Shown: positions 24,864 through 36,139, numbered from the stretch's first letter. The stretch: DNA of 64,000 nucleotides from Nodosilinea nodulosa PCC 7104 (GCF_000309385.1 NZ_JH976537.1:5097938-5161937); one strand, 5' to 3'. Numbers and translations are program-made. The notes: a model not told the origin generated them from the letters alone.

Positions 24864-25865
24864 CTAGCCTAGGCATTCTCCCACCTGTAGACGACTGCCG
24901 TTGACGAAATCGGCTCCGGTTTGGGCCTGCTTGCCGCTGGGCTTAACCTGGCGCAGCAGCAGCAGCCCGTCTCCGGTCTGTACCAGGGGGCCTTGGCCCT
25001 TGAGGAACCCTACCAGGGTGCCGGGGCTGGCCTGGGGGTTAGCAGCTTCAATTGCTTCGACGGCCTGCCGCAGCGCCCCTAGCGCCGGGGGCAGTTCTGC
25101 CCAGTAGGGCGCTTGCAGGGGGGCGGTTGCCATCACCTTGAGGGGCTGCCCTCGCAGCTGGGTGACGCAGCTTGGGTAAAAGCCGCGAACCTGATTGTGG
25201 AGCGCGATCGCAGCCTTCTGCCAGTCTAATTCATAGTCTGCTTTCTGAATTAGGGGCGCGTAGGTCGCCAGGGCGTCGTCCTGGGGGGCTGGGCTAATCG
25301 TCCCCGCCTGCAGGCCGTGCAATGTCTCTACCAGCAGCTCGGCACACTGCTGGGCCAGGGCCGTCGCCACGTCGCTAGCGGTGTCCATCAAACCGATGGG
25401 CAGCACCGAGGTGAGCAGCATATCGCCGGTATCCATGCCCAGGTTCATCTGCATGGTGGTCATGCCGGTGAGGCGATCGCCGTTGACGATACACCACTGA
25501 ATGGGGGCTGCCCCCCGATAGGCGGGCAGCCGTGAGCCGTGGCCATTGATGCAGCCCAGCCGGGGCATGGTCAGAATGCGCTGGGACAGCAGTTGTCCGT
25601 AGGCCACAACCACAAAGGCATCGGCCTCGATCACCTCGAGGGCGCTGAGAACCGCCTCGTCTTTTTTGATGCGGGTCGGCTGGAGGACGGGACATGCTGC
25701 TCGCGCTGCGGCCTGCTTCACGGGGGACGCATCCACCTGGCTGCCCCGTCCCCGGCGGCGATCGGGCTGGGTGACCACGGCGGCGATCTCAAAGCCAGGC
25801 TCGGCCAGCAGCCGCTCCAGGCTCGGCACCGCAAACTGAGGCGTTCCAAAAAACACAAGACGCAT
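24864..25865 (-). CDS. fmt: Methionyl-tRNA formyltransferase
   Basis: 333 aa. It starts [20 protein letters not shown], and the catalytic region [20 protein letters not shown] with the later [11 protein letters not shown] matches Fmt, which formylates initiator Met-tRNA using 10-formyl-THF. The C-terminal OB-fold domain is present. The NxH motif reads NGH, with Gly in place of the more common Leu/Ile. It starts 14 nt after the OmpA-like gene and is probably co-transcribed. Confidence 0.96.
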   Translation of the reverse strand: MRLVFFGTPQFAVPSLERLLAEPGFEIAAVVTQPDRRRGRGSQVDASPVKQAAARAACPVLQPTRIKKDEAVLSALEVIEADAFVVVAYGQLLSQRILTMPRLGCINGHGSRLPAYRGAAPIQWCIVNGDRLTGMTTMQMNLGMDTGDMLLTSVLPIGLMDTASDVATALAQQCAELLVETLHGLQAGTISPAPQDDALATYAPLIQKADYELDWQKAAIALHNQVRGFYPSCVTQLRGQPLKVMATAPLQAPYWAELPPALGALRQAVEAIEAANPQASPGTLVGFLKGQGPLVQTGDGLLLLRQVKPSGKQAQTGADFVNGSRLQVGECLG

Positions 25866-25879
25866 AGGGTATCTATCGG

Positions 25880-26977
25880 TTATCTGCCGGGCACAATGCC
25901 AATTTCGACCCGCCGGTTCCGCCCCTGGGCAGCGGGGTCAGGGGCCGCGGTGAGGGGGCGACTGTTGCCGTAGCCCACCGTCACCCAGCGGTGGCGGCTG
26001 CCCTCAAGCTGCTGGGCTAGATACTGCTGCACCGCCAGCGCCTGTTGCAGGGTGAGCTGGCTGGCCAACTTGGGGTCGGTGGTGGTATCGGTGTGGCTGC
26101 CCACCAGCAGGGTCGCCACACCGTAGCGGCGCAGGTCGGGCACGATGGTGTTGAGCAGCTGCTGTCCGGGGGCGGTAAGGGTGCTGCTGCCCGCCTCAAA
26201 CAGCAGGGCGCTGGGCAGCACGACGCGATCGCGCACGAGCGGAAAGCGCGGCTCTGGGTAGCGCGCTACGGCAGAGTTCTGGGCAGCAGAGTTCTGGGCG
26301 GCGGGCGCCTCCGTGCCGGTTGCTTCAGGGGGGATTGGGGAACTATTGGCTTCCCCGTTGCTCTCCCCACTGGTCTCCAGGCGCTGGTCAAGGCGCCGCA
26401 GACGGTCTTCGACGGTGCCCGTGGGCGGTTCTCCCAGGGTCGTCTCCAGGGCCTTCAACCGGGTGCTGAGGCTGGCTAAGTCCTGGCGCAGGCTGGCGAG
26501 GTCGTCGGTAATGCGATCGCGATCGCCATCGCTCAGGGGCGGCGGGTTGTCTGCGTCAGGGGCTGGGGCAGGCGCTGCGCCTGGGGAGTCCGATGCCGCT
26601 GGCGGGGCTTCTTCAGCCGGAGACAGCCCGATGCCGCCACTGCCCCGCCACCACTGGGGCAGCTGCCCCAGCTTGCGCAGGGTCTGGCTGCTGTGGCGCA
26701 GGGCCACCTCCGTCAGCGGCGGCTCGGGGCTGCGGGCCGGAAAGACCTGGGCGACCAGCATGCCAATCAGCCAGCCCAGGCTCACCCCAGCGCCCAGAAT
26801 GATCAGCCGCACCACCAGAGTCCACAAGGAATGCAGCCCGGCCCCCAGAGGCGATCGCCGTTTGGCACTGGGGGCGCTCGAAGCTGACGATACGGGCGTA
26901 GGGGAATCTGGCCCAGCTCCCCCCGGCGCTGGAGTTGGCTCCGGTGGCGGCGATGACAGGTTGGGGGAATCAGCCAT
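25880..26977 (-). CDS. OmpA-family protein with cytoplasmic Pro-rich tail and coiled coil
   Basis: 365 aa. Domains: a Pro/Ser/Ala-rich N-terminus (1-45), one membrane helix (about 50-80), a variable region, a coiled coil (about 150-190, [19 protein letters not shown]) and a C-terminal OmpA-like peptidoglycan-binding domain with [20 protein letters not shown] and GYGNSRPL...NRRVEI. It probably links the plasma membrane to peptidoglycan. A short duplicated AAQNSA segment lies before the OmpA domain. The order is DUF3038-DUF4335-this gene-fmt. Confidence 0.85.
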   Translation of the reverse strand: MADSPNLSSPPPEPTPAPGGAGPDSPTPVSSASSAPSAKRRSPLGAGLHSLWTLVVRLIILGAGVSLGWLIGMLVAQVFPARSPEPPLTEVALRHSSQTLRKLGQLPQWWRGSGGIGLSPAEEAPPAASDSPGAAPAPAPDADNPPPLSDGDRDRITDDLASLRQDLASLSTRLKALETTLGEPPTGTVEDRLRRLDQRLETSGESNGEANSSPIPPEATGTEAPAAQNSAAQNSAVARYPEPRFPLVRDRVVLPSALLFEAGSSTLTAPGQQLLNTIVPDLRRYGVATLLVGSHTDTTTDPKLASQLTLQQALAVQQYLAQQLEGSRHRWVTVGYGNSRPLTAAPDPAAQGRNRRVEIGIVPGR

Positions 26978-27040
26978 GACGCAAACGGACTAGAAACATC
27001 GGGCCAGGGGCGCTGAGACGGGGCGGGAGCAGGGATAGCC

Positions 27041-28474
27041 TCACTGGGGCCAACCATCCCAGGGGCTCACCTCTAGCACGCCTTTCTCGGTGAACACCAC
27101 CTGGAAGTCGACCTGATCGAGGTCGCTGTCGGGCGCGGTGACGAGGCCGGGCAGCGGCGTTTCTGCGGCCAGAAGGCCCGCCGCCGCGTTGACGGGCTCG
27201 TAGCCTACCACGTCACCCGAATCGGTTAGGCGCACCCGAAAGCGCAGCGGCTCACTGGCCGACAGCGGCTTCAGCCTGGCCAGAATGTTGTCGTAGAGGG
27301 TGCTGTTGAGGTCGCGAATGCGATCGCCATCGGTGATCTTGCTGTCTAAGGTAGGCAGTTCCGCAGTCGGAGCCGCCGCCATCGCGACATCTGCTGGAGT
27401 GGCATCTGCTGCTGGGGATTGAGTCGGCTCAACCACCACCTCCCCAGCGGGAGTGAAGGTGGTGATAAACTGCGCCACCCGCTCCCGGACCGGCTCGGCC
27501 CCGTCTACGGGCGTGAAGGTGAGCTTGGGTAGAGGGGTATTGTCGACCTCGGCCAGGGCCAGGTCGTTTTCATACTTGTAGCCCAAAATATCGCCATTTT
27601 CTGAAACCACCATGCGATAGGCCAAGTCGCCGCTGGGGCGCGGTGCGTTGGCCCAGGCCTCCTGCAGACGGCGCTTCACATCCGATTGCAGAAGGTTCAG
27701 GGTAGCCGCGTCGGTAATGGCTGGGGCACTTTCCAGGCGCTTCAAGCTGTCCGCCCCTGGAGCCAGCTCAGCGGTAGTGCTGGCCGCACCAGGGTCGGGG
27801 GCACCCGGGGCAGCGGTTGAGTTAGCATCCGCTACCCCAGAATTCGCGCTGGTTGCAGCCGGGGCAGCTGACTCTGCATCGGGGCGAGTCGGCTCAAACT
27901 TGGGCGGCGGCACAAAGAACAGAGCCAGTCCGGCGGCGGCCAGGGCGGCGGCTCCCAAGGCGGCAGGGGCCGCCCGTTTGGCCACGGGCTCGGTGGGCTG
28001 CACCAGCCGTCGCGACACCGCCTGGAACTGGGCGGTGAGGTCGGGCAGGGTTTGGGTATCGGCCAGGAGCTGATCGACCGCTTCCATCAGGTCGTAGAAC
28101 TGAACCGTGGTGAGCTTTATATCTAAAGGTGGCTGGGCGTTGACATCGCTGACGGGCTGGCCCAGGGGCTGCTGCTGCACAATCAGGTGGTGGTGCGCGC
28201 CGTCGCCAGGCTTTACTTCCACCAGGGGAGGAGCTGTCCCCGCCGAGGGGTAGGGAACGCCGCTGAGCAGCTGCTGGCCGTAGCGGCTGACAGCGGCCAC
28301 CAGGCTGTCTAAAAACTCCCGTCCGCCCGCCAGGCTGGCGTCGGTGGCACCGGGCAGATGGCACTCGACATTCATCAGCACCGCCAAGGGTGAGAGCGGG
28401 TCGTTGGCATCGGCGCTCAAACCCTCTAAAACCAGATTGCAGTGGGGCAGGGTATATTGCCGTTGAACGCTCAT
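27041..28474 (-). CDS. DUF4335 protein
   Basis: 477 aa. The N-terminal domain starts RQYTLPHCNLVLEGL, followed by a membrane helix (about 170-190), an Ala/Pro-rich linker and two repeats of an unknown domain (about 255-345 and 385-475), each with a YKYEND or YEPVNA-type segment. This matches cyanobacterial DUF4335 proteins of unknown function. Its ATG overlaps the DUF3038 stop (28471-28474), a conserved cyanobacterial pair. Confidence 0.85.
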   Translation of the reverse strand: MSVQRQYTLPHCNLVLEGLSADANDPLSPLAVLMNVECHLPGATDASLAGGREFLDSLVAAVSRYGQQLLSGVPYPSAGTAPPLVEVKPGDGAHHHLIVQQQPLGQPVSDVNAQPPLDIKLTTVQFYDLMEAVDQLLADTQTLPDLTAQFQAVSRRLVQPTEPVAKRAAPAALGAAALAAAGLALFFVPPPKFEPTRPDAESAAPAATSANSGVADANSTAAPGAPDPGAASTTAELAPGADSLKRLESAPAITDAATLNLLQSDVKRRLQEAWANAPRPSGDLAYRMVVSENGDILGYKYENDLALAEVDNTPLPKLTFTPVDGAEPVRERVAQFITTFTPAGEVVVEPTQSPAADATPADVAMAAAPTAELPTLDSKITDGDRIRDLNSTLYDNILARLKPLSASEPLRFRVRLTDSGDVVGYEPVNAAAGLLAAETPLPGLVTAPDSDLDQVDFQVVFTEKGVLEVSPWDGWPQ

Positions 28475-29076
28475 GATACTTCTCCGTCAAACAGGCTACT
28501 CCAAAGGCGCTGGGGGCCAAGTACCCCCGAGCACAGCAGCAGTTGTTGCAAAAGCTGAATCGCCAGTTCGTCGAGTTTTTCGTCGGAGCTGTAGGCAATG
28601 ACCCCAGCCCGGCGCGGGTTCATGCGGGCTCGAAAGTGGCTGCGAAAGCGGCTCAGATAGTCGGCCAGGCGAAAGTGATGCTCGGGCGAGAGCTGCCGGT
28701 CGGCCAGCTGCTGATAGCCCACTAGCAGCTGGCGAACCAGCACCGCCAGCCGCCGCGCCAGGGTGCAAATAATAATCACCAGGGCCTTGGCTTCCCCAAT
28801 GGTGAGGGGGCGGCGCTGGCTGTAGCGGCGCATAGGGTTGGTGCCCCGCAGCAGCCACAGATGTACACGACCTTTGACCAACCCCTCCAGGGCCAGCTCG
28901 CGGGCAATGGCTAGCATGGCCTCGCCGCCGCCCAGATCGAGGGCTTCGATCGCTAGCAGCAGCAGATCGAGCTGAATGCGCGCCCGGCGAGGACACTCAT
29001 CGTTGGGCAGCCCTGGGTTGGTAAGGGTGTCGAGCACCAGGGGGGGCTGGGGAGCGGGCGGGCTATCTACTGGCAT
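28471..29076 (-). CDS. DUF3038 protein
   Basis: 201 aa, mostly helical: RARIQLDLLLLAIEALDLGGGEAM, NPMRRYSQRRPLTIGEAKALVIIIC and a C-terminal LDELAIQLLQQLLLCSGVLG match DUF3038. No catalytic motif is visible. It overlaps the DUF4335 gene by 4 bp, and the two probably act together. It lies 125 nt downstream of the ftn2/arc6-like gene on the same strand. Confidence 0.85.
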   Translation of the reverse strand: MPVDSPPAPQPPLVLDTLTNPGLPNDECPRRARIQLDLLLLAIEALDLGGGEAMLAIARELALEGLVKGRVHLWLLRGTNPMRRYSQRRPLTIGEAKALVIIICTLARRLAVLVRQLLVGYQQLADRQLSPEHHFRLADYLSRFRSHFRARMNPRRAGVIAYSSDEKLDELAIQLLQQLLLCSGVLGPQRLWSSLFDGEVS

Positions 29077-29201
29077 TCAGCTCTGGGGTAAGTACGAACA
29101 GCATTCTATCAAAACACAATTAGGCCCGGACCGTCCGGAGAAATTGCCGAACCTCGGTCTCTGGGTCTTGGTACGGGGAGGAACCCCTAATCACACTGGC
29201 T

Positions 29202-31649
29202 TTAGTTCACGTCGGCCAGCTTATTCATGCCCTGCACATACCACTTGCCATTCTGGCGCACCAGGTCGTACTGCATTTTCAGCGTATCGTCGTAGGAGGC
29301 GCTGGTATTTTCGACCCCAAACTCAAACAGCCGCGCCTTTTCAGACACGATGGCTACCGCCTGGAGCTGATCGGCGGTGGGGTCATCGGGGGTGACTGAC
29401 TCAATTTCGACGTTGTGCTGGTACTCCCAATACCAGTTTTCCTGGGCGGCGGCATCGGCCCGCCGCCGCCACTGGGTCAGCACTGGCTCTAGCAGAATAT
29501 CGTCGAGGCGATCGCCCTGGTAGTCTTTGCCCAACGCCGCGCGCTTAATCTCCAGCCATTCGTTAATCACCCGGCTAGCCATGTCGTTGACGCCGATCTC
29601 GGTCGGGGCCGCAGGCGCTTCCGGAATCTCAAAGGCGGGCTGGTCAACGCGAATGGCCAGGGGCTGACCGGAAATTCTGGGTCCGCTAAAGGCCGAGGTC
29701 ACCCAGCCCAGAGCCCGCATGGTGCCGAAGCCCAAAATGCCCACACCCACGACCCCCGCTGCTCCCACCAGGGCCAGCCGGCCCCAGTGGGGAGTCGAGC
29801 CGCCACGGCTGCGCCGTCCCGCTACCCCAGCGGGAAAGGCCTGACCGGGAGCCAGACTCGCCACCTCTGCTTCGGCCGTCGCCGGACGCTGGGTTCTAGG
29901 GGTAGCGGCTCCCTGGCGATCGCCGCCAGCCGCCGTCATTCTGCCCTCCGGGGAAAGCTGGGCTATCCGTTCAGCCACGGAAAGCTCGTCGCGCCCATCG
30001 CCGCGCAGGCTAAAGTCAGCTACCTCCGTGCCAGGGGAATTCAGATCTTCAGGCTCTGGTTCAGGGGGGCCATGGCGACCGTTGCCGTTGTGGCCCGGGG
30101 CAGCGATCGGGGAGGGGCCGCTGCCGCCGTGGTTTCCGCTGGGCCGCACCACTGTCGGAGAGGGCATGCGGCGGGTCTGAACCGCAGGATTGGGCATCGT
30201 AGGCGCCCCAATCGGCAGCGAGCCCTCAATGGTGGGAAACTGGGTAGCGGGAAACTGGGTCCCGGCGGCGGCCGATGCGGGAAACTGGGTCGCTGCCCCC
30301 GGCGCTCCGGCCTGGGACCAGCGGGGCTCGGTGGCGCCGGGGCTGGAGGGCATGGTTTCCAGGTAGGCCTGCACCTGGGCATCGGCAAAATAGTCCTTGA
30401 GGGTGGCCTGCTGGTCTTTGAAATCGCGAAAATGCGGGAACAGCTCGTCTTTAAGCCAGCGCTCGGCGTAGAGACACAGCCCCGGCAGCAGGTCGGGCGA
30501 CTGGCGCGAGTGCTCGCGAATGTAGGCCAAAGGCTCGTACTCCTGGCTCAGCTCCAAAGCCCGGTTGGCCTCTTCGGTCTGGCCCAGCAGCAGGGCGCAC
30601 ACAGCCTGCTCCAAATGGACGTCCTGCTGCCCCCCTAGCCGCAGCAGTAGCTGCTTTGCCCGCCGCACCAGGGCGGGCTGGTGGCGGGCAAAGCCTCGGG
30701 CCAAGAGGGCATACACCGTCAAGTAGGTGGCCACCGGAGAGGGGCGGCGGGCCTCGTGCTCAAACAGCTCCTGCTGTTCAGAGGCGGTCAGGTAGTCGCG
30801 CAGCTGCTGAATAAACCGCAAAAAGTCATCGATCGCCAGTCCGGAGAGATCGTCTTCGCTGCCCTCAATGCCGCCCCGGTCTTCGAGCATGGCCTTGAGC
30901 AGCTTCAGGCCCTGGCGGCGCTCGCGGGTTTGGTCGAGGGGGCGGGCCAGCAGCTCTAGAACGCGGTAGGGCCGCAGCTTGTATAGCTCGGTCTGAATTT
31001 CGGCCCGAATCGCCGGAAAGTGATTGCCCCGAGCCAGCAGCTCGTGGCCGGTTTGCAGCGACTCAGCAGCGATTTCGTACTGGCGCTGCTGCCACTGCTC
31101 GCGCCCCAGTTCCAGGCAGGCCAGGGCCAGGGTGAGCACGATATCGTCCTGGGCGGGGGCGGGGCTGGCCATGCCGCCGTTGGCGTAGGGATTGCTGAGC
31201 TGGGGCTGGCCCAGCTGCAGCACCTGTTCGTATTCCCCCAGCTCTAGCAGCAGGAGTAGGGCACCCACCAGCTGGTCGGACTCAATTTCGATTTTGGAGC
31301 TTTGGGCTTCGCTGCCGCCGGGTTCGGTGGCCAGGGACCGCAGCGCGGCCTCCCCCACATCGGCACTCACCCCCAGACCCGGAATGCGCCCCTCAGGCAG
31401 CGGCTCTGGGGCCATGTCAACGGTGTAGGCGTTGGCCAAGAACTTGCTGTCGTAGTCGCGGCGGCGATCGCGGTCAGACAGCACGGTATAGGCTTCGTCA
31501 ATGAGCTGTTTGCGGGCCTCAATGGCGGCGGCTGAAAACTCACGCCGGGGCAGCTGCAGGCCGCGATCGCGGTGGGCCTGCGCTAGCTGGTCGGCGGTCG
31601 CCTGAATCGGCAGCCCCAGAATTCGGTAGTAGTCTAACGGAATTTGCAC
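29202..31649 (-). CDS. ftn2: Cell division protein Ftn2/ZipN (ARC6-like), J-like and IMS domains
   Basis: 815 aa. An N-terminal DnaJ-like domain (LDYYRILGLPIQATADQLAQAHRDR) lacks the HPD motif, as usual in this family. A long helical region, a Pro/Gly-rich linker and one membrane helix (about 640-662, LALVGAAGVVGVGILGFG) follow. A C-terminal IMS/ARC6 domain ends KMQYDLVRQNGKWYVQG. The protein anchors FtsZ at the midcell membrane. A TQFPA motif repeated three times lies in the linker. It is first in a long minus-strand block. Confidence 0.92.
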   Translation of the reverse strand: MQIPLDYYRILGLPIQATADQLAQAHRDRGLQLPRREFSAAAIEARKQLIDEAYTVLSDRDRRRDYDSKFLANAYTVDMAPEPLPEGRIPGLGVSADVGEAALRSLATEPGGSEAQSSKIEIESDQLVGALLLLLELGEYEQVLQLGQPQLSNPYANGGMASPAPAQDDIVLTLALACLELGREQWQQRQYEIAAESLQTGHELLARGNHFPAIRAEIQTELYKLRPYRVLELLARPLDQTRERRQGLKLLKAMLEDRGGIEGSEDDLSGLAIDDFLRFIQQLRDYLTASEQQELFEHEARRPSPVATYLTVYALLARGFARHQPALVRRAKQLLLRLGGQQDVHLEQAVCALLLGQTEEANRALELSQEYEPLAYIREHSRQSPDLLPGLCLYAERWLKDELFPHFRDFKDQQATLKDYFADAQVQAYLETMPSSPGATEPRWSQAGAPGAATQFPASAAAGTQFPATQFPTIEGSLPIGAPTMPNPAVQTRRMPSPTVVRPSGNHGGSGPSPIAAPGHNGNGRHGPPEPEPEDLNSPGTEVADFSLRGDGRDELSVAERIAQLSPEGRMTAAGGDRQGAATPRTQRPATAEAEVASLAPGQAFPAGVAGRRSRGGSTPHWGRLALVGAAGVVGVGILGFGTMRALGWVTSAFSGPRISGQPLAIRVDQPAFEIPEAPAAPTEIGVNDMASRVINEWLEIKRAALGKDYQGDRLDDILLEPVLTQWRRRADAAAQENWYWEYQHNVEIESVTPDDPTADQLQAVAIVSEKARLFEFGVENTSASYDDTLKMQYDLVRQNGKWYVQGMNKLADVN

Positions 31650-32363
31650 AGCTCACGTCCCCAACAGCGAATTCACTCGAAATAGTATCCAAAAAGATTT
31701 ATTGCGGACTGCTCAAACCGCCGAATCTTAACCGTCACCGGGAACCAAAATCCAGCGTCCACCCCCAAGTCAGCCCACCTTTGCCCCCTGCCTGCGCTAG
31801 CTTCCCCAGTTTTGTTCACCCAGCCCCTGCCCTGGGCAAGGCCCTGGCGCGACATCGGGAAATAGCTACACCCTATCGCGTTTGCCCTAAAACCAGGCCA
31901 AAAGTGAAGTTTATAACACATGCCCATCCCTGCCGCCAGAGGTCGCCGCCGCCCTTGACCAGGCCAGGCCTGAGAAACTATTCCACGGAACTACCCTGGC
32001 GAGTTGCCTGGCCAGCCGCTACTGCTGCCCGCAGCTTTTCGCTCCCCCGGCGGCCCTCCCCTCGTCATTTCAAAAGATCCAGGGTAATTAAAGATTGGAT
32101 AAAAGTTCTCGGCCTCTATTCCGACGCAGCGAGTTCGCCCTGGGAGTAGTGACTCTTCATACCTTAGCCAAACTCAGGCCAAGCCAAACTCAGGCCAAGC
32201 CAAACTCAGGCGACGGCGCGGCGGCTTGGCAACCTCTAACACCGTTGTCGCAAGGCCCACTGGGTATGATGGAGAGCAAATCCCGGCCCGGCCTCTGCCC
32301 AGGGGGGATACTTTTCGGTATAGTCAAATGTTGGACATCGCGGCGTAGGACCCAGCAAAACCC
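31650..32363. other. Divergent intergenic region between ftn2 and pdhA
   Basis: About 710 bp with no credible gene; frames here look like non-coding. It holds the promoters of both flanking genes. A TATAGT box at 32319-32324 lies about 40 nt before the pdhA ATG, and a 16-bp tandem repeat is at 32167-32211. Confidence 0.5.
32167..32211. repeat. 16-bp tandem repeat, 2.8 copies, upstream of pdhA
   Basis: GCCAAACTCAGGCCAA starts at 32167, 32183 and 32199; the third copy is cut after 13 bases. The copies are identical. It lies 150-200 nt upstream of the pdhA ATG. Confidence 0.93.
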
Positions 32364-33392
32364 ATGGTTCAAGAACGGACGTTACCCCAATTTCAGGCAC
32401 CAGCGGCCCAGATCTCCCCAGAAGAAGGGCTGCGGCTCTACGAAGACATGGTCCTTGGTCGCTACTTTGAAGACAAGTGCGCTGAGATGTACTATCGGGG
32501 CAAAATGTTCGGTTTCGTGCACCTCTACAACGGCCAGGAGGCCGTCTCCAGCGGCGTGATTAAGTCCCTGCGGTCTGACGACTACGTGTGCAGCACCTAC
32601 CGAGACCACGTCCACGCCCTCAGCGCTGGGGTGCCCGCCGAAAATGTCATGGCTGAGCTGTTTGGCAAAGAAACCGGCTGTAGCAAAGGCCGGGGCGGTT
32701 CCATGCACCTGTTCTCCAGCCAGCACAACCTGCTGGGGGGCTTCGCCTTTATTGGCGAAGGCATTCCGGTGGCCCTGGGGGCGGCGTTTCAGTCGCGCTA
32801 CCGCAAAGACGCCCTGGGCGACTCCAGCGCCGACCAGGTGACCGCCTGCTTCTTTGGCGATGGCACCAGCAACAACGGCCAGTTTTTTGAATGCCTGAAT
32901 ATGGCCGCCCTGTGGAAGCTGCCGATCTTATTTGTGGTGGAAAACAACAAGTGGGCGATTGGCATGGCCCACGAGCGGGCTACCTCCCAGCCCGAGATCT
33001 ATAAGAAGGCGGCGGTGTTTGGCATGCCCGGCATCGAGGTCGACGGCATGGACGTGATGGCGGTGCGCGCCGTCGCCCAGGAGGCTGTGGCCCGCGCCCG
33101 CGCCGGGGAAGGTCCGACGCTAATTGAGTGCCTCACCTACCGGTTCCGGGGCCACTCCCTGGCCGATCCCGACGAGCTGCGCTCTAAGGCCGAAAAAGAG
33201 GCCTGGCTGGCCCGCGATCCGATTAAGCGGTTTGAGGCCTACCTGCTGGAGCACAACCTGACCGACGAGGGCGGGCTGAAGGACGTGCGCGATCGCATTC
33301 AAACCCGCATTGACGACGCCCTCACCTTCGCCGAAGAGAGCCCCGAGCCCAGCCCCGACGACCTCTATAAATACATCTTCGCTGATGATTGA
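32364..33392 (+). CDS. pdhA: Pyruvate dehydrogenase E1 component, alpha subunit
   Basis: 342 aa. Part of the thiamine-diphosphate E1 heterotetramer that decarboxylates pyruvate. The ThDP motif begins [19 protein letters not shown] and ends with [22 protein letters not shown], the phosphorylation-loop-like [15 protein letters not shown] and GGSMH are conserved. The pdhB gene follows after 206 bp. Both are separate from E2/E3, as usual in cyanobacteria. Confidence 0.97.
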   Translation: MVQERTLPQFQAPAAQISPEEGLRLYEDMVLGRYFEDKCAEMYYRGKMFGFVHLYNGQEAVSSGVIKSLRSDDYVCSTYRDHVHALSAGVPAENVMAELFGKETGCSKGRGGSMHLFSSQHNLLGGFAFIGEGIPVALGAAFQSRYRKDALGDSSADQVTACFFGDGTSNNGQFFECLNMAALWKLPILFVVENNKWAIGMAHERATSQPEIYKKAAVFGMPGIEVDGMDVMAVRAVAQEAVARARAGEGPTLIECLTYRFRGHSLADPDELRSKAEKEAWLARDPIKRFEAYLLEHNLTDEGGLKDVRDRIQTRIDDALTFAEESPEPSPDDLYKYIFADD

Positions 33393-33598
33393 TCGCCCTA
33401 GAACCGCGATAAGCGCTAGAAAGTTCAGCGTATCCAGCGGCGGGCCATGCCCACCCTAACGGTTCCTGAAAATGGTGTATGGCGGTACGGCATTGCCATG
33501 AGGATCTCCCAGGGGAGTTGACCGCCCATGCCCCTATCTATCTTTCCACCCGCCCACCCATCCACTCATTCACCCCCTACCCTACTTAGACCAAAGCA

Positions 33599-34582
33599 AT
33601 GGCAGAAACCCTTCTATTCAACGCCCTGCGCGAGGCCATCGACGAAGAGATGGGCCGCGACGACACCGTTTTTGTGCTGGGCGAAGATGTCGGCGTCTAC
33701 GGCGGTTCCTATAAGGTCACCAAAGACCTCTACGAAAAGTACGGCGAGCTGCGCGTGCTCGACACCCCGATCGCCGAAAACAGCTTCACCGGCATGGCCG
33801 TGGGCGCCGCCATGACCGGCCTGCGCCCGATCATCGAAGGCATGAACATGGGCTTTTTGCTGCTGGCCTTCAACCAAATCGCCAACAACGCCGGTATGTT
33901 GCGCTACACCTCCGGCGGCAACTACAAAATTCCCATGGTGATTCGCGGCCCCGGCGGTGTCGGACGGCAACTCGGGGCCGAGCACTCCCAGCGATTAGAG
34001 GCCTACTTTCAGGCCGTGCCGGGGCTAAAAATCGTCGCCTGCTCGACCCCCTACAACGCCAAGGGGCTGCTCAAGGCCGCCATTCGCGACGACAACCCGG
34101 TGCTGTTCTTTGAGCATGTGCTGCTCTACAACCTCAAAGAAGACCTGCCCAATCATGAGTACATCGTGCCCCTCGATAAGGCCGAGATTGTGCGCCCCGG
34201 CAAGGATGTCACCATCCTCACCTACTCCCGCATGCGCCACCACGTCACCCAGGCGGTCAAGGGGCTGGAGAAAAAGGGCATTGACCCCGAGGTGATCGAT
34301 CTGATCTCGCTCAAACCGCTCGACTTTGACACCATTGGTCCATCTATTAAAAAAACTCACCGCGTCATCATTGTCGAAGAGTGCATGAAAACCGGCGGCA
34401 TTGGGGCCGAAATCATTGCCTCCATTAACGATCGCTACTTCGATGAGCTAGATGCTCCGGTGGTGCGGCTGTCCTCCCAGGACATACCCACCCCCTACAA
34501 CGGTAAGCTAGAAACGCTGACCATCGTGCAGCCCAAACAGATCGAGGCCGCCGTCGAGGCCATGGTTGCCCTCAAGGTCTAA
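33599..34582 (+). CDS. pdhB: Pyruvate dehydrogenase E1 component, beta subunit
   Basis: 327 aa. It starts [21 protein letters not shown], and [33 protein letters not shown] and [15 protein letters not shown] are typical of E1 beta. The C-terminal transketolase domain ends with the [13 protein letters not shown] motif. It pairs with PdhA just upstream and is followed by secD after 115 bp, a pdhB-secD-secF order seen in other cyanobacteria. Confidence 0.97.
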   Translation: MAETLLFNALREAIDEEMGRDDTVFVLGEDVGVYGGSYKVTKDLYEKYGELRVLDTPIAENSFTGMAVGAAMTGLRPIIEGMNMGFLLLAFNQIANNAGMLRYTSGGNYKIPMVIRGPGGVGRQLGAEHSQRLEAYFQAVPGLKIVACSTPYNAKGLLKAAIRDDNPVLFFEHVLLYNLKEDLPNHEYIVPLDKAEIVRPGKDVTILTYSRMRHHVTQAVKGLEKKGIDPEVIDLISLKPLDFDTIGPSIKKTHRVIIVEECMKTGGIGAEIIASINDRYFDELDAPVVRLSSQDIPTPYNGKLETLTIVQPKQIEAAVEAMVALKV

Positions 34583-34627
34583 GGGATAGTCCTCAAACCT
34601 TCCCCAAACCTTGCAGGGCAGCAGCAG

Positions 34628-34644
34628 GGTGGGCAATGCCCACC
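34628..34644. terminator. Short perfect stem-loop between pdhB and secD
   Basis: GGTGGGC (34628-34634), loop AAT, GCCCACC (34638-34644). This GGTGGGCAATGCCCACC form is a frequent intergenic hairpin in cyanobacteria. No U-run follows. It may attenuate read-through into secD or be a repeat element. Confidence 0.4.
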
Positions 34645-34697
34645 AGAATTTCCAGGGATAGTCTTCCCCACTCGCACCCACACCGCAGCAAACCGCA

Positions 34698-36131
34698 ATG
34701 GCAAAATATCGAGCTTGGCTAGGGGTTATTTTGGCGCTCACCATCGCCGCCGTGGTGGTGATTACCCAGCTGCCTACCCGCCTGGGGCTAGATCTGCGCG
34801 GCGGATCTCAGCTCACCATTCAGGTGCAGCCCACCGAGAAGATTCCGACCATTACCGATCGCGAGATGGAGGCGGTGCAAACCGTCGTCGAAGGCCGGGT
34901 CAACGGCCTGGGCGTGTCGGAGGCGGTGGTGCAGCAGCTGGGCAACAACCAGCTGCTGGTGCAGCTACCCGGCGTCAGCGACCCTGAGCAGGCGGAGCGG
35001 GTGCTGGGGGGTACGGCCCAGCTCGAGTTTCGCGCCCAGCGGCCCGGCACCGAACAGCAGCTGCAGATCGAAAACCAGGTGCTCCAGGGGCACCTGGGCG
35101 AGCTGGCGGCCCTCCAGGCGTCTATCCCCCAAGGAACAGCCATAGACAGCGACACCCAGGCCCGGCTTGAAAAGCTCCAGGCCGATGTCAAGGCCAGCGA
35201 GGCCGCCGTGGCCGCTCTGTTTGAGCCCAGCACCCTGGGCGGCGACAAGCTCACCGACGCGATCGCCCGCCCCACCAGCGGCACCCTCTGGGAAGTCGTC
35301 ATTCAGTTCAACAACGAGGGCGGCAAAGAGTTTGCCGAGCTGAGTAAGGCGATCGCGGGTACGGGCCGCAGCATCGGCATTTTCCTCGACAATCGCCTGC
35401 TCAGCGCCCCGACTGTCAACGTGCAATACGCCGAAACCGGCATTACCGGCGGTGCCGCCGTCATTTCCGGCAACTTCACCGCCGAGTCGGCCCGCGATCT
35501 TGAAATTCAGCTGCGCGGCGGTGCCCTGCCCCTGCCGGTAGAAGTGGTTGAAAACCGCACCGTCGGCCCCACCCTGGGCCGCGATAGCATTCAGCGCAGC
35601 CTTTACGCTGGCATGGCCGGTTTGGTGCTGGTGCTAGTGTTTATGGCCGTGTACTATCGCCTGCCCGGTGTGCTGGCCGATATTGCCCTGATCATCTACG
35701 CATTGCTCACCTGGGCGGCCTTCAACCTGTTGGGAGTCACCCTGACCCTGCCGGGTATTGCCGGTTTCATCCTCAGTATTGGCATGGCGGTGGACGCCAA
35801 CGTGCTGATCTTCGAGCGCACCCGGGAGGAGCTGAAGTCCAACAAAACCCTCTACCGTTCTGTCGAATCGGGATTCTTTCGCGCGTTTTCAAGCATCCTA
35901 GACGGCAACGTCACCACCTTGATCTCCTGTCTGGCTCTGTTCTCCTTTGGGGCTGGGCTGGTCAAAGGATTTGCCCTGACCCTGGGCATTGGCGTGGTGA
36001 TCAGCATGTTTACGGCCCTGACCTGCACCCGGACACTGATGTTTCTGGCGATTAGCCTGCCCCAGTTCAGGCAACCCAGCCTGTTTTGCCCCGGCCTAGA
36101 TTCCGCCCGCCCCAACCCTGTTCGCCCCTAG
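34698..36131 (+). CDS. secD: Protein translocase subunit SecD
   Basis: 477 aa. N-terminal membrane helix (about 7-27), then [15 protein letters not shown], the large periplasmic P1 region (about 35-290), and five C-terminal helices with [17 protein letters not shown] and [18 protein letters not shown]. With SecF it uses the proton motive force to help SecYEG export, in plasma and thylakoid membranes. The stop at 36129-36131 overlaps the secF ribosome-binding site (GGAG 36131-36134). Confidence 0.97.
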   Translation: MAKYRAWLGVILALTIAAVVVITQLPTRLGLDLRGGSQLTIQVQPTEKIPTITDREMEAVQTVVEGRVNGLGVSEAVVQQLGNNQLLVQLPGVSDPEQAERVLGGTAQLEFRAQRPGTEQQLQIENQVLQGHLGELAALQASIPQGTAIDSDTQARLEKLQADVKASEAAVAALFEPSTLGGDKLTDAIARPTSGTLWEVVIQFNNEGGKEFAELSKAIAGTGRSIGIFLDNRLLSAPTVNVQYAETGITGGAAVISGNFTAESARDLEIQLRGGALPLPVEVVENRTVGPTLGRDSIQRSLYAGMAGLVLVLVFMAVYYRLPGVLADIALIIYALLTWAAFNLLGVTLTLPGIAGFILSIGMAVDANVLIFERTREELKSNKTLYRSVESGFFRAFSSILDGNVTTLISCLALFSFGAGLVKGFALTLGIGVVISMFTALTCTRTLMFLAISLPQFRQPSLFCPGLDSARPNPVRP

Positions 36132-36139
36132 GAGTGCCT

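Noticed and set aside
31781..32149. 122-aa plus-strand frame upstream of pdhA
   Set aside because: Composition and lack of a ribosome-binding site are those of non-coding sequence; it crosses the promoter region.
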